A DNA stretch of 64,000 nucleotides from Aporrectodea caliginosa (GCA_020284085.1 JACEVL010000052.1:152001-216000), one strand, 5' to 3'; counted from the first letter of the stretch, positions 44,401-56,189 are shown. Program-made: numbers and translations. The notes: generated from the letters alone by a model not told the origin.

Positions 44401-45490
44401 AACGACGACGCTAATAATAACACTTGGAGAAAATAAAATTAAATCGCCTTAACTCCGCCACTGTTTGTGCTGTGGGACAGTGCCAGTCCCAAGCCTGGTG
44501 AAGGATGAGGGCGTCGTTAATGGCCTTTGTTATCACACAGTGTCGTTAAACTGAAACTACTACTAAAACTTAAAATGGTCTTTGTTCAATCGACTCGTCA
44601 GTGTGGTTGAAGAAAATTAATAATTGCTTTTTAAGATCGAATACAGATTTCAATAAGGAACTGGGTGAGCCACTGAATGACGAAACTGCTTTTATTCGCG
44701 GTTTCGCCGCAAGGTCTTCTGGTCTAGTCACGAAGTGCAAGTATAACAACTATAAAAACTTACAATACGATACAACTGCATTCGATGGCTCTAAGGACTT
44801 GGTGAGGAGGGTTTGGAGGAGAAGGAGGGAGGAGGAAAAGGAAGAGGAGGAAGAGAAGGAGGAGAAGGAAGTGGAAGAAGATGAAGAAGAGAACATAAAA
44901 CTCTCCGTCCATCCACACTATGAGTAACACCTCGTTAAAATAATTATAAGGTAAACGTTAGATCCTTCAAATTTTGGCAAGATTATTTTACACACCTTTA
45001 AATATATTACAACCTGTGCTATACATAGATGTTCGCGATTTTCCATTTAATTTATACTCACGGGAAACACTTGTTTTTGGTTGAGGTGAACGGCTCTGGT
45101 AGACGGAAGATATTGTTAAACAATGGAAACTACTGAATCCAATATAAATAATATTTAATGTAGTTGGGATACTCCTTACAAAGTTTATTTTAGTTAGCCT
45201 ATAGTTACAGTTAATTGTTTCTTATTTGAGTTATAGTTACAGTTATAGTTAGTATTATTTTTTTTCAAAATTAGGGCGAACCCTAGCTATAATTTGTAGC
45301 GCATTTTAACGTCCTCATGTTTGTCGATATTGCACTTTTATTTTTTATATTAACGAAAATAACGATGAATTTTCGTTAGTGCTATTTTCATTATAGTTAG
45401 TAATATTTTTTAGTTGTAGTCATCGTTAACGAAATCATTTTATTTTCGTTAACGAACATTAACGAGAATCACACTGATTTAAAGCAGATA
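44401..45490. other. M3 copy, purine-rich run and an ACGAAAAT-rich block
   Basis: M3 at about 44480-44520. (GGA)n-rich run at 44802-44892, whose Glu/Lys-rich frame is compositional. 45340-45470 is rich in inverted AACGAAAAT/ATTTTCGTT copies, perhaps one end of a DNA transposon, but no matching end was found. Confidence 0.5.
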
Positions 45491-45499
45491 GGATTGACT

Positions 45500-45845
45500 C
45501 TTTGTTAGGTGAATTTCAAAGGCTGGCATAAACCTTCATGTATTGATATGGATTGTGGTTTCGTACGGAATAGCGACATGGACAATCATTGGAAAAGAGG
45601 ATATCAGAAGGCTTTTGAGATGTGTTACATGTGGCGCAGGATCGAAAAGGTTAATTGGACTGAGCATAAAACAAACGAAGAGGTGTCGTATGGCTATGTA
45701 AGAGAGAGGAAGTGGATTGGTCACACACTGAAAGGGGATTCTCTGCAGAGAACTTTCATGGAGGGAAGAGTGGAGGGAAAGAGGATGAGAGGAAGACATA
45801 GACAGATGCTTCTAAACTGGATGATGACGGATGGATACAAGTAAA
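45500..45845 (+). pseudogene. RTE-like LINE C-terminal tail
   Basis: Open frame with KRGYQKAFEMCYMWRRIEKV, WTEHKTNEEV, RKWIGHTLKGDSLQRTFMEG and GRHRQMLLNWMMTDGYK. This is the conserved end of RTE-type ORF2. The upstream RT domain is missing. It reads well for a fragment, so insertion is fairly recent. Confidence 0.85.
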
Positions 45846-46000
45846 GTGATGGAGAGAATCTTCCATCATTATTTGACCCAACCACTTTCTCTGGCGTCTT
45901 TTGACTGTTTCGAATAAGGATCTATTTACGTCCGCTGAGACACCTTTAAAATCATTTGCCGAAACTGTATATATAGTCGAAAGAGAGAGAAGACATTACT

Positions 46001-46215
46001 AAATTGCATAATCAAACTGTATATTTATGAATTGTCTTTTTTTATGTCGTTAAACAATGAACACTATGACATTTTAATATTATTTTTGGACAGTCTTAAA
46101 TGGTGTCTTTTGGACGCTATGAATTCATTTGCACTGCACTGTATATGTTTTAAATTGTCGTCAACGGCCTTTGATGTCATATGACGACGTTAAACCTTGT
46201 TCTAAATAAATAAAT
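46001..46215 (+). mobile_element. Truncated LINE 3' end (M5 family) with 11-bp TSD
   Basis: Flanked by AAGACATTACT at 45990-46000 and 46216-46226. Ends ...gtcgtcaacggcctttgatgtcatatgacgacgttaaacc then a ctaaataaataaat tail. It shows the orientation and true 3' end of the family. Confidence 0.92.
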
Positions 46216-46384
46216 AAGACATTACTCAAAGAAGCATTCATTCCAGCAGTAATTGTTTAATACAAACGGTGAGGTCTAACCTTTTGTTAAGTGATTTTCG
46301 TAAGCTGAAATTAGTTAATTAGTTTATTAGGAATGCTTGAGAATGTTAGGCATTCATAGCCGTGCATATAAAGATAGATTTGAA

Positions 46385-46500
46385 CTTGATATGCGTAATC
46401 GTATCGTGAATTCCAAATTTCGGAGGCGCTACTAAGCACAGGGCACCAGATTATTAACGAGCGCTGCGTCAAATCAGAGGGGTTGTCTTGAAGACGATTT
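46385..46500 (-). mobile_element. SINE5-type 3' end, minus strand
   Basis: gcgtaatcgtatcgtgaattcc ... gggcaccagattattaacg ... gaggggttgtc, the reverse of the copies at 22360 and 63730. Confidence 0.6.
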
Positions 46501-46703
46501 CCAGTGGATATCCGAAAGCTCTTTAAGTGTTCTGCCCATATATAGCATCAGTGAACAATTTTCTAAAGGTGGCTAAAGAGACCGCATTTAACCAATCAGT
46601 TTGGATTGGATCCACAGTTTAACGGCAGCTTATGACAACATAGGCCGTTGCTGCCGACAAAGATTTGTTTTGGCATATTACAGCTCTTATTTTTAACCAA
46701 TCA

Positions 46704-46990
46704 GTTATTATTATTATAACCACAGTTTAATGTCGTCTTATGACATCAAAGGCCGTTGACGACAATGCAGAAAATATACAATACAATCATAAACAGAAAC
46801 TTATAGCATCCGAACGACAACATTAAAGGTGTCAGACGGAGCTTTACAATTTTTCTAATATTCAATATTTTTGTAGCATAAAGTATTTCATCTCATATTG
46901 TCTGTGATCATTATGTCCTGACAAATTTCATTAACTAACAAAGCATACATGTATTATAATTGATTAAGGTATTCCTTTAAACTGTTCATG
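46704..46990 (-). mobile_element. Truncated LINE 3' end (M5 family), minus strand
   Basis: Minus strand ends gtcgtcaacggcctttgatgtcataagacgacattaaactgtggttataataataataa. Flanking sequence to 47590 is AT-rich with short ttgcaaccaaca repeats and no gene. Confidence 0.78.
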
Positions 46991-47589
46991 TACATTAACC
47001 AAGCCATACCATTATGCAATATTGAAGAACTAAAATTCAATGATAGTAATATTGTAATATGAATATTCATTAACCAATAAGTAATATTTATAATTTTCTA
47101 ACATCGGGTTCTTATTATTATGACATAACATATTTTAAATAAAAATCAACAGTAGAAAAAAAAGTCGTCCATGGATATTTCAGCAAACAGCATTGCAACA
47201 TAGTACTGCAATACTATTATACAACACAGCAGCCAAACCAAACCATTTGTAATATATAATACTGAAGAACCAAAGTTAAATAATAGTAACCAGCATTGCA
47301 ACCAACATTGCAACCAACATTGTATAATAGTAATATGGCAATATTGATATTCATTAACCAATAATTAATATTAATATTTTTCCAACATCAGAATTTTATT
47401 ATAAATGTTATATGACATAACATATTTAAAAATTAACAATTGAAAAGATGTTATCTATGAGTGTTTTAGTAACCAAAATGTACACATACAACCTAAATTA
47501 AACTATAATAATCCATTTACAATCAGTTTCTGTGCTTAATGTTTATATAAATTCGATTTTACACCGTTTTAAAGGTGTCTAAGGAAAGA

Positions 47590-48175
47590 GCTCTAACCAA
47601 TCGGAGGACGTGAATCTGCCTATAGAGAGTATGATGACGAGAGATGCGAAATGCTACAGAGAAATTAAACGAAGAATAGCAATAGGAAAAGAGGCATTCT
47701 TAAACATGAGAGAACTCACCTTGTCACCTTGTGCCGTCGATTCGCTGAATCCTAGCGACCGTCATAGTCAGCCTTCTCCATGTGTTCTGATCTCTTGTCG
47801 CCTCTCTCAGCTCCGGAATGTTCATCATCCTCGTCTCATGTATCTCCTCCATCCATCTCTTTCTTGGTCGTCCTCTTCCTCGTCTTCCCTCCCCACACGC
47901 CAGCATCATCTCCTTTTCCATGCCGTCCGCCCGCATCACATGGCCAAAATACATCACTTTTTGTCTCGCCGCTCTTTGTCTCAATGAGAGAACTACTGAG
48001 AGAAAAAACTAAACAGGATAAGAATGATAAAGACGCCGGTATGAAGTGTGATGCTGTACGAATCAGCGACACGGACAACCAGAAAAGCGGACACAAGAAG
48101 ACTGGAGGCTTTCTAAAAATGGACTTGTAGAAGAATGGAGTGAATCAGCTGGACGAAACATCAAACAAATAAAGA
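47590..48175 (+). pseudogene. RTE-like LINE fragment, split by an antisense insertion
   Basis: Plus-strand remnants: EIKRRIAIGKEAFLNMREL before the insertion, then after it sequence reading with shifts as DTRRLEAF..W..RRM.S.SWT...TNKE. An antisense RTE tail lies at 47717-47983. Confidence 0.8.
47717..47983 (-). mobile_element. Antisense RTE tail with 11-bp TSD, nested
   Basis: Flanked by ATGAGAGAACT at 47706-47716 and 47984-47994. The minus strand encodes KVMYFGHVMRADGMEKEMML, GRRGRGRPRKRWMEEIHE and ends RIQRIDGTR then a cacaaggtgacaaggtg tail. This is the same family as 18844-20207, truncated to its last 267 bp. Confidence 0.93.
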
Positions 48176-48179
48176 AGTG

Positions 48180-48462
48180 ATGGTATCGAATATATAATGT
48201 TACTTCGAAACGATTTAAAGGTATCTAAATGAACACTGGTTTTATTATTTTAATACTGAGTTTTACTTTATATTGATAGAGCGAGCATTCTTCCATCAAG
48301 TTTCCTTTGCTTCTGTTCCCATCAATACTACACTTTGAGTTTACCGAAAATCGATTATATAGCATCGCTTAATCGCAATTAAAAGGTGTGTAAGCAGACG
48401 GTGACAGTATTATATAATTGAGCGTTTGACATGTCATCGCTGCCAAGGCGGTAAGTGTGTTA
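48180..48462 (+). repeat. R1 fragment with M1
   Basis: Degenerate M1 near 48218, R1 end (tttactttatattgatag), and M1 (attaaaaggtgtgtaagc) near 48380. Confidence 0.55.
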
Positions 48463-48616
48463 TTGTATTGTATTTGAACACTTGTTATAGCGCCTCTACC
48501 AGATTGCCTATTCAGAGGCGCTCCCGACTACTGCGCGGACGCAGAATCGGAGTTTCACGCCGAAGCGCATGAGCAATTGCGAGTGAAGGACTTGCCCAGG
48601 GTCCCTACGCGGCGAC
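48463..48616 (-). mobile_element. SINE2, 5'-truncated, minus strand
   Basis: Reverse of the SINE2 body and 3' end (ttgaacacttgttatagcgcc ... gagtgaaggacttgcccagg). Almost identical to 23094-23254. Confidence 0.85.
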
Positions 48617-49249
48617 TTTGAGGTGGATTCAGTGTCTTTCCTTCGACTTTTCTGACCTTATCTTACAACTGTATTTGTATCCAACAGCTTAACTACAATT
48701 GATGCTGATGTGTTTAAACTTTATTACTGAGGTTCAGTTCATTGTTATAGAACTTTATTTCATCGACTTTCATTTTTTTATCGCAGGAACCAAATAATGA
48801 ACTGCTCTGGTAACCGAGTGTAGTACGTTTATTTAACAATCCAGCCTCATGACACTCCTTAATGTTTTGTTATTGTACTTTCTACCTTCGTGATGAATTA
48901 TTTCGATATCGTCAACATCTTTCTTTCGACGCTTTTGTCGGTGTAATTTAATCCAATAAAGTAATTTAATGTAATAAGCTAACACATTTTAGTGATATAT
49001 TTCAAAGCAATATTATAATTTAATGGATTAGACAACAAATTACTGTTTATGTATTTTAATGCACAGTTTATTATGAAATGCGATGTGACGTATAAATCTA
49101 AAAAGTATTTGAAAAATATTTGTTATGTTGTACACAAATTTAGATATCGCGCCTCCTCGACATTTAAAAAAGAATATGATAAATTTGAGAAAGAAGCAAA
49201 TTACATTAACTGCATTACAACGACAGGCTTTAGCTGAACTTGGTAATAA
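48617..49249 (+). repeat. R1 fragments and AT-rich sequence
   Basis: ttccttcgacttttctgacc and tactttctaccttcgtgatg (R1 blocks), then aagtaatttaatgtaataag-type sequence of R3. No gene. Confidence 0.5.
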
Positions 49250-50400
49250 AATACACGACACGGGGTGCAGCCCAGACTGAAGAATGGATGAAAACTGGTA
49301 GAAGGGGTAGCAACAGATTCTCAGCACTGCGAAAAGGGTTACCCAACTCTCTTCCCTCCTGCCCCGAAATATGACCAATCGCATCGATGAGCTATCGGGG
49401 TTCTACCCTCCCTCAAGTCTGACCCTTTATACGAGGCATGTTGTATACTATTCCGGGAATGGACGGCTTTCAACCCGTTATAATCAGTAGTTGTACCTTT
49501 ATCTCTTTCAATTACAATTGCAATTACAATTACTCACTGCTTATTGTTTTTTTCAGTTGGGTGAGTTTAACGACGTCTCACGACCTCCATGATCATTGAC
49601 ATCGACCTGTCTTATCGCTTTCTCTCTGTGTCTCTGTCTGTCTCTCTTTGTCTCTCTGTCTGTCTCTCTATCTCTGTTTGCCTTTCCATTTCTGTCTGTC
49701 TCTGTTTCGTTTCTTTCTGTCTCTGTCTCCCTCTGTCTCTCAACCCCACCCACCCCCGTTGTATGCGCACGTTGCGCTATTATTCCAAAAGTTTAACGAC
49801 ATCTCATGGCTGCTACGGCGAATTAAAATATATTAATTGTCTATCAGTTCATTTTCTTCATTGCAGTTCATTAGTTTGGCTTGCATGTTTATATTTAATA
49901 GGTTTCTGCGTTCTTGATTTTAGTAGCGACAAAATCAGTCGAAAGAAATTATTTTATACAGCAGGTAGCTAAGGGGTCTTTGATCTGCTTGAAGGTATAC
50001 CGCTTGTATGGAAGAATCCAGAGTGTTACGACACCTTATAGCAACAATAGCCGTTGACGTCGACAGAACTTATTTTGGCTTAATACAACCTTTTGAAGCG
50101 ACCGGGTAAAGCGACTGCTATATATATAACCCAAGTGAAAAGAGTAAAACGGTGTCTAAGTAGACTTTGTGTCACAGGTTTTATTATCCATTGTTCAACG
50201 ACAGCTTGTGACTTACACGCAGTTCAGTGTTCACGTCGACCTTTCCTTACATATTTTGTGTGGTAGAATTTGGTTACTGCTTAAACCACTTGTGAATAAA
50301 TGGAATCGGTGAAAAGCGACTTAAAGGTGTCTAAGCAGATCGCACATTATTAGTAGATTTCAATGATTAACGACATCTTACGACTGCCATGGCCGTATAT
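49250..50400 (+). repeat. Module R2, CT tract, R2', M1 and start of R1
   Basis: R2 core at about 49305-49470, M2 near 49565, CT tract 49605-49745, R2' from 49750 (gtctatcagttcattttc, ggtagctaaggggtc), M2 variants near 49793, 50027 and 50198, and M1 (cgacttaaaggtgtctaagc) near 50320. R1 follows. Confidence 0.65.
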
Positions 50401-50945
50401 AGACTTCGACCTGAGACGATTTCGACAGTCTGTATGTTAAACGTCTTCCCAGGGTAACAATTCTACGTTTTCTTTTGCAGTGTATTCATTGCATTTTCGA
50501 TTATATCTTCTGTATCTTTCCTTCGACTTTTCTGCCAGCATCTGTACGATTACATTCAGGGCGAGACATAGAGCGGTTGGGGCCATGGGCGCCCAATATG
50601 GTGTTTCCTTTTTGTACAGCCGATTTTTGCCTTTAACTATAAATAACAACATATGACGTAATGCACTGTACATGCAGAAGATGGCTAAACCTTGTCAACC
50701 AACAAACATCCGAGACCGTATAATATTTGTAGAATGCCTACAATTAACTGATAGTCGATCGATACCAAACACGCTCGCCTGTAGTTTTTAGTCATCGAGC
50801 TATGATGTCGTTTGTAAGTATGCCAAATAGGTCACAACAGTTTTCAAATCAGTTACTTCCTGTTATTTGCGATATTTCAAAATTATTATTATAATATCCT
50901 CCACTAATACCTACTGTACAGTTCAACATCAGATCAACCCTAGTT
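50401..50945. other. R1 fragment and unclassified sequence
   Basis: R1 to about 50550. Then agggcgagacatagagcgg and ggggccatgggcgcccaa mark an abrupt change to unclassified AT-rich sequence. A 78-codon minus frame at 50437-50673 spans the junction and is not credible. Confidence 0.45.
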
Positions 50946-51118
50946 TATTATTATAACCACAGTTTAACGTCGTCTTATGACATCATAGGCCGTTGACGAC
51001 AATGCAGAAAATATACAATACAATCATAACCAGAAACTTATAGCATCCGAACGACACCATTAAAGGTGTCAAACGGAGCTTTACAATTTCACTAATATTC
51101 AATATTTTTGCAACATAA
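50946..51118 (-). mobile_element. Truncated LINE 3' end (M5 family, 173 bp) with 11-bp TSD
   Basis: Flanked by CAACCCTAGTT at 50935-50945 and 51119-51129. The minus strand ends ...gacgacgttaaactgtggttataataataa. Confidence 0.92.
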
Positions 51119-51129
51119 CAACCCTAGTT

Positions 51130-51845
51130 GTCAAAATCCAGTTCATATATAGCGTCGCTTAAAAGAGATTTAAAGGTGTGTATGGATATTGTAACATTGT
51201 TATTATAATCGAGAGTTTAACGACATCTTTCGGCTGTCAAGGTTGTTGGTGGGTAAGACATGTGTTGTTTAAGAATGCTGCATCATAACTCACGTGATTA
51301 ACTTTGCCATCCTCTTTCATCCAGACTGGAGACTGGTTGTAGTGACGGAGTTGGTTAAAGTCGGCTTTACCTTCTATATTAACTAGGTAGTGCTTACACA
51401 GCAGCGATTGGATTGGATTCAACTGGTTAACGATATCTTAATCCATTTATTAGGACGCTGTGTCATAACTAAGATGATTATCTTTGTCCTTCTCTTTCAC
51501 CCAGGCTTGAGAATGGCAGTAGTAGCGGAGTTACCAAGGTGGTTAACAGTCGACCTAGCCTTCTACTTTATATTAACTAGGTATTCAGCAGGTTAACAAC
51601 ATCTTATGGCAACAAAGGTCTTTGACGTCGACATAGATTATTTTTGTATTAATACAGCTGTTCAGTAGAAATTGAAAGAAAATTTGAATAGGCCTACATA
51701 TAGCGCCTTTTAAAACGATTCAAAGCTATGTTAATGGACATTGGTTTTATTATAATAAGTATATTATTCGCCGTCCTTAACAAAACCCACCTTGGCAGCT
51801 GTTCTGCCTCCTGTCTCTGGCAACCAGACACCACCAGACATTGTT
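51130..51845 (+). repeat. M1 and Mg modules
   Basis: M1 with TATATA at 51146 and GGTG at 51175 (29 nt). M2 near 51215, then cataactcacgtgattaac and cataactaagatgattatc (two Mg copies). M2 near 51597. Confidence 0.6.
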
Positions 51846-52083
51846 GGGGCCCGATAGCGCATTGGATAACACACTGGCATGGAGAGCGAGAGGTACCGAG
51901 TTCGAGTCCCGTAGGGCGGATATGCTTTGTAGGCTGCTATTAGCGCCGTGTATTGCAGGCTGTCTGTTCTGTTAGTAGTTAAGATTTATGTCTTCTGTCA
52001 TTTGTGTTCTTGTGAATTTTTCAGTTGCATAACTGTACACTGTAACCGGTTGCGGATTGTTTCAATAAACGAAAATATTATTA
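51846..52083 (+). mobile_element. tRNA-derived SINE (family SINE3)
   Basis: A box tagcgcattgg, B box agttcgagtcc, body and 3' end as at 38424. Tail short (tattattatc). Confidence 0.88.
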
Positions 52084-52089
52084 TCGCTC

Positions 52090-52732
52090 TCTGGACAACC
52101 TCTCTGATACAACAGCAGCGATTGGATTGGATACGACGTAGCGCTCGTGAATAAGCTGGTGCCCAGCGCTAACTTTAAAGTACATGACTTGCCTTTGTGC
52201 ATGTCTCAATTCAGATATTTTAATCTCTGGCTATAGCACGGTCCGTACAAGCGGACCTAAAACGGGATGGCACCCATTCAAAGGGACAGTGGTCATGAAA
52301 GATCTCATCTGGTTCAATTCACTGAAACATGTGCATGCAGAGTCGAAACCGCACGGTCGCTTTAGAAAAAAACGTCTAAATTTATATTTACTAGTTTAAT
52401 TGCTTGTTAATGGAACAGTTGTCCAGTTATAGAGTGAAACTTTCGAGAGCGCAATTCTCTACTTAGACACCTTTATAATGGTACATACCGACACTATAAT
52501 TATATTATATTCATGAACCGCGTAATATTTAAGGTAATTATAATCAGCCTCTTTTGAACGATGTCGACGCCACGAGATGACACCAAAATAAAGAAACATC
52601 TAGGCTACTATATAAGTACGGTCCATACACGGAAATCTTAGAATGCGTGGCACCTACTTACACGAACAGCGGTTGTGAAGGACTTCACCCGATCAATTCA
52701 TTGAGCAGGGTCGAGGCCATACGCTGTGTCGT
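52090..52732 (+). repeat. SINE5 fragment and M4/M1 module
   Basis: gtagcgctcgtgaataagctgg (SINE5), then gcacggtccgtacaagcgg and cacccattcaaaggg (M4). Minus M1 near 52468, and a second M4 start near 52615 with ttcacccgatcaattcattg near 52685. Confidence 0.6.
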
Positions 52733-52950
52733 ATTGGGGGGGCGCAGTGGTGTAGGGGTATGTTCGGTGCCTTGCAGCCGGAGGGTTGCAGGTTCAAATC
52801 CACCTCAAGCCGCCGCGTAGGGACCCTGGGCAAGTCCTTCACTCGCAATTGCTCATGCGCTTCGGCGTGAAACTTCGATTCAGTGTCCGCGCTGTAGTCG
52901 GGAGCGCCTCCGAGTAGAAATCTTGAAGGGGCGATATAACATACATACAG
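52733..52950 (+). mobile_element. tRNA-derived SINE (family SINE2), full-length
   Basis: Head with A-box-like tggtgtaggggta and B box ggttcaaatcc at about 52791. A CORE-SINE-like body (gggaccctgggcaagtcctt) follows. The 3' hairpin and gcgatataacatacata end the element. Confidence 0.85.
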
Positions 52951-53419
52951 TCAGTTCAGAAAAACGTCTACACTTAAACATGATATTTTCCCAGACATAA
53001 TGGAAAACTAAATAATTATTTTGAACTGAAAAGCTTAGGTGCGAAGACAGTTTGTTTAACACTTTAACGATAAGATTGTACTAAAAGTTACTGAGAAACC
53101 AATGCAGTTCATCGTTAAAGTAAAAAGTCAAACTCTGCATACTGTTGCATAAATGTCTGAAGAACTGCGCACTGCACTACCTCGCAGACAACATCAGGCT
53201 GCTATCGGACGATCTCAATAGGTGGCGCTTAAGATCGTTTGTTTGTTTAATCATCATTTTAATTACATCTCATGACAACATTGGCCGCTGACGTCATATC
53301 AATGATCGTACATTGTCAAAATTACAAACAGTATGCACATTTAGCATTTAGACTATACATGTAGCTATGGTGATTTTTCTATATATTGTTCAAGTAGCTT
53401 GCATATTTGAGTCTCAGTT

Positions 53420-53880
53420 TTATTTAGTAGCAATGTATGGAGTATAATACAACAATCATTTGTGCTAATAATTTCAAACATTTCTATCAGATATTGAAGC
53501 AAAATGTCAGAACGTTATTCAGTAGGCTTAGATACGCACTATTTACTAACAAGAGATGTAGTTTGACATATTATAATTATACATACTTACAATCGTCAAC
53601 GCCCGTTGATGTTTTTGTGCCAATAACTAAACCTAAAACCGGTGATAGGGCCTGTTGTTTCGCTGGCCCATTTGCCTGGAATAATCTTCCTGCGACTATT
53701 CAGGAAGCCAAAATCTTTTCTGTTGTAAAAAAACAGTTTAAAATGCACTTATTACGTAACTCCGAGCAATAACATTTGCGCAGACAGAAAGCAGTTCAGT
53801 GAAGCATCCTAGAAGTAGCTTGCTACATAAATTATCGTAAATTTATACAATTACAATTACCAATTACAATAACAAAGTGT
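53420..53880 (+). pseudogene. L2-like LINE C-terminus with (ATTACA)n tail
   Basis: Frame at 53437-53772 has the closing signature of L2/CR1 ORF2 (GDRACCFAGPFAWNNLPATI, then a short basic tail) and stops. The 3' end is tacaattacaattaccaatt. The RT domain is absent. Upstream 52951-53419 contains no gene. Confidence 0.8.
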
Positions 53881-54079
53881 TAAATGTCTACACGAGTTGC
53901 TCTTGATATTGACGCAATCTGGATTAGTTTTCATTCAGGTAACTTTATTTTTGCGTCATCGTGATACCCTGTTAAATCACTGGCGCTATATAACTTGCTG
54001 AATAACAATGGCGCATTATCGGCACTTTCATCCATTAACACGTATTTTATTTTATCTCCTAACTAGAACGCCTTCGTAA

Positions 54080-54170
54080 ACCTCTCAACCCTCTTATATG
54101 TCTGTCTGTTTCTGTCTATCTCTGTCTCTGTCTCTGTCTGTGTCTCTCTGCCTGTCTGTCTGTCTGTCTC
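54080..54170. repeat. CT-rich (TGTCTC)n tract
   Basis: tctgtctctgtctctg-type run after a module remnant related to the start of R3 (gcgccattatc-like, near 54005). Confidence 0.85.
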
Positions 54171-54242
54171 ATTTGCACAGTATACCTTTAAAATGTTGTT
54201 AAACAATGCAATAAATATAGGCTTGGAATACGGTAGCCAAAC

Positions 54243-54299
54243 AGTCGTCAACGGCCTTTGATGTCATAAGACGACGTTAAACTGTGGTTATAATAATAA
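54243..54299 (+). mobile_element. 57-bp LINE 3'-end micro-insertion with 11-bp TSD
   Basis: Flanked by GGTAGCCAAAC at 54232-54242 and 54300-54310. The insert consists only of the M5-family 3' hairpin (gtcgtcaacggcctttgatg, cataagacgacgttaaac) and tail tgtggttataataata. It therefore shows the smallest 3' unit that was mobilised. Confidence 0.93.
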
Positions 54300-54310
54300 G
54301 GTAGCCAAAC

Positions 54311-54984
54311 TGCTGGATCGCTCTCGTTAGACACCTTTAAAACGCTAGTTGATGATACTATAATACATAAATTGAATCGCCGACGACTAATGAATCATTC
54401 TCGATGGTCGCGATAATTATCATTTACTTGTATGCAGCGGACATATACATCGCCGTGAAACTTCTGGAACAGCCACTCGGACGGTGTTCTGAGGGAGAAG
54501 AGGCGATCGATCAACCGATGTCAACGGCCTTTGATGTCATAAGCCTTATTCAGAGCAAGACATCCGTACTAAATGTCATACAGTCAACCGCACTTGGACC
54601 TAATTTCATTTATTTTCTACCAGTTAGATCTTTATTTTAATGACGTGCAACGTTACGAAACAAAGTTCAAAACTATTTCTTAAAACTAGAGTGTAAGAGT
54701 TTAGTAAATTATGTGTTTCACTACACCTATTTAGATGTAAGTAGGTAGGTAAGTATATTCTTTTTTGAATGTGTGATCATTTGTTGACGTTGGATAAAAT
54801 TGCCATAAGAAGTTTTTCAACTATTTTTGGTGACCTAACCAATAATTGCTACTATCTCTAACGACAGCATGTACAGTCATGTAGTTTACATGTAATGCAA
54901 ATTTGACATTAACGGAGCGGCTTAAACACCTTCATAAAGCTTTTACGGATGCTATATATAACTGCAATTTTTATTCTGATATCA
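54311..54984. repeat. Minus M1 and AT-rich sequence
   Basis: gttagacacctttaaaacg near 54327, an M5-like gtcaacggcctttgatgtcat near 54518, and a minus M1 variant (aaacaccttcataaagc) near 54924. No gene. Confidence 0.5.
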
Positions 54985-55160
54985 CCTTCTCTTTAAGTTT
55001 TCTGCCCTTCGGCAGGTCCCAAATTCCAATGACGCCACTCTTCTGTGTGCTGTGCCTTTACCTTTAATTTGCTGTATCCGTCGGCCATCCACCCCAGCAT
55101 CGTCTGCCTCGGTCTTCCCCTCCCTCTTTTCTCTTCCATTCTCCCTTGATCTCACCTATG
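54985..55160 (-). pseudogene. RTE-like LINE tail, minus strand
   Basis: The minus strand reads EKRGRGRPRQTMLGWMADGY, then LKVKAQHTEEWRHWNLG and a gagaaggtgatatcag end, with small frame changes. This is another member of the family at 45500 and 30030. Confidence 0.75.
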
Positions 55161-55277
55161 TTATCGAAAAGAAATGATTGATATCAACGGTTCAGGCAGC
55201 CTGAAGATGTCGTTAAACAATCCGAAGAGTGGTTAAAAGAAAAGTGCCTGTGAACTTCTTTGATGTGGCACATGGTC

Positions 55278-55380
55278 GTTAATTGTAATTGTAATTAGTA
55301 ACTTCTATTGCGCCGGTGTCTAATGCACAAGGCATCAACCGGTGGCACAAAAAACAAAGCCGTTATCAGGTGAAAATTCA
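55278..55380 (-). mobile_element. Retroelement 3' end with (CAATTA)n tail, minus strand
   Basis: taattgtaattgtaattag followed by taacttctattgcgccggtg, the same as 32630-32705 with a longer tail. Confidence 0.6.
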
Positions 55381-55572
55381 GAAGATCACTCCTTTAGACG
55401 GAGATACTAATACAGGGCTGAATTTAAGCATGGGCTGCATGGGCGCACTCGGGGTCCCAACAGTTGCAATTTTATTTTCTGTGTCCCTTTACTCTCTATG
55501 TGCCTTCTGACTATGGAAGAGATTATACGAGTGACAAGTGACTAGATGTAAGTGGTAGGCTTATGTTTGCAC

Positions 55573-55720
55573 AGTGGCCAATTGATTAGAGCGCTTGGCC
55601 TGTAGCGAGGAGAGTACGGGTTCGAGCCTCACCCTATAGGCAGTTGCTATGCATGGACCCTGAGCAAGTTCTTCACTCTAAATTACTCTGCGACATCGAT
55701 GCTATGTCGTATGCATGGTC
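55573..55720 (+). mobile_element. tRNA-derived SINE head with CORE-like body (SINE4)
   Basis: A-box-like tggccaattgattagagcg and B box ggttcgagcctc. The body has ggaccctgagcaagttctt, related to SINE2. Its 3' part runs into a minus-strand SINE5 fragment at 55725-55870. Confidence 0.75.
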
Positions 55721-55915
55721 TTGTATGTACTAAAGCGCCACTCTAAAGCTAAGGGCACGGCGGCAGGGCACCAGCTTATTCACGAGCGCTGCTTTGTATC
55801 AGAGGGGTTATACAGAGATCGATGTCCAGTGAAGGTCCAAGTCCGGTTGTCACAGACCACAATGACTAACCAAAACAGTTACTTAAAAGATTGAAATATC
55901 TCGCAGGGTTCTGTT

Positions 55916-55956
55916 TATATATTGCATCAGTTAAAAACGTTTTAAAGGTGTCTAAC
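55916..55956 (+). promoter_or_regulatory. M1 module example
   Basis: TATATT box at 55918 and GGTGTCTAAC at 55947 (29 nt). A second GGTGT lies about 55 bp on. Regulatory role is hypothetical. Confidence 0.3.
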
Positions 55957-56189
55957 TATTCGATTATCGTGTTGCTTTCATAGTGTCGATTTACGTTTAA
56001 AAGGTGTATACAGAAAGCGCTGCAACCAATAAGTTAGAGAACGAGCAGTTGTCTGTGACTACTACTATTCCTTTATTTAAAAAAAACAAAAAAAACTCGT
56101 TGACACAAACGCAACAAGATTACAAAATCAACAGTTTAGATATCGATTAGACAAACAAATAATAGTCAAATAGATAAGAGGGTTAGGAA

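Noticed and set aside
44601..44927. 108-codon frame with Glu/Lys-rich end
   Set aside because: The charged tail is a (GGA)n purine tract and the N-terminal part shows no domain.
45340..45480. AACGAAAAT-rich inverted block as a transposon end
   Set aside because: Suggestive composition, but no partner terminus or TSD could be found.
50437..50673. 78-codon minus-strand frame
   Set aside because: Spans the junction between module R1 and unrelated sequence and matches nothing recognised.
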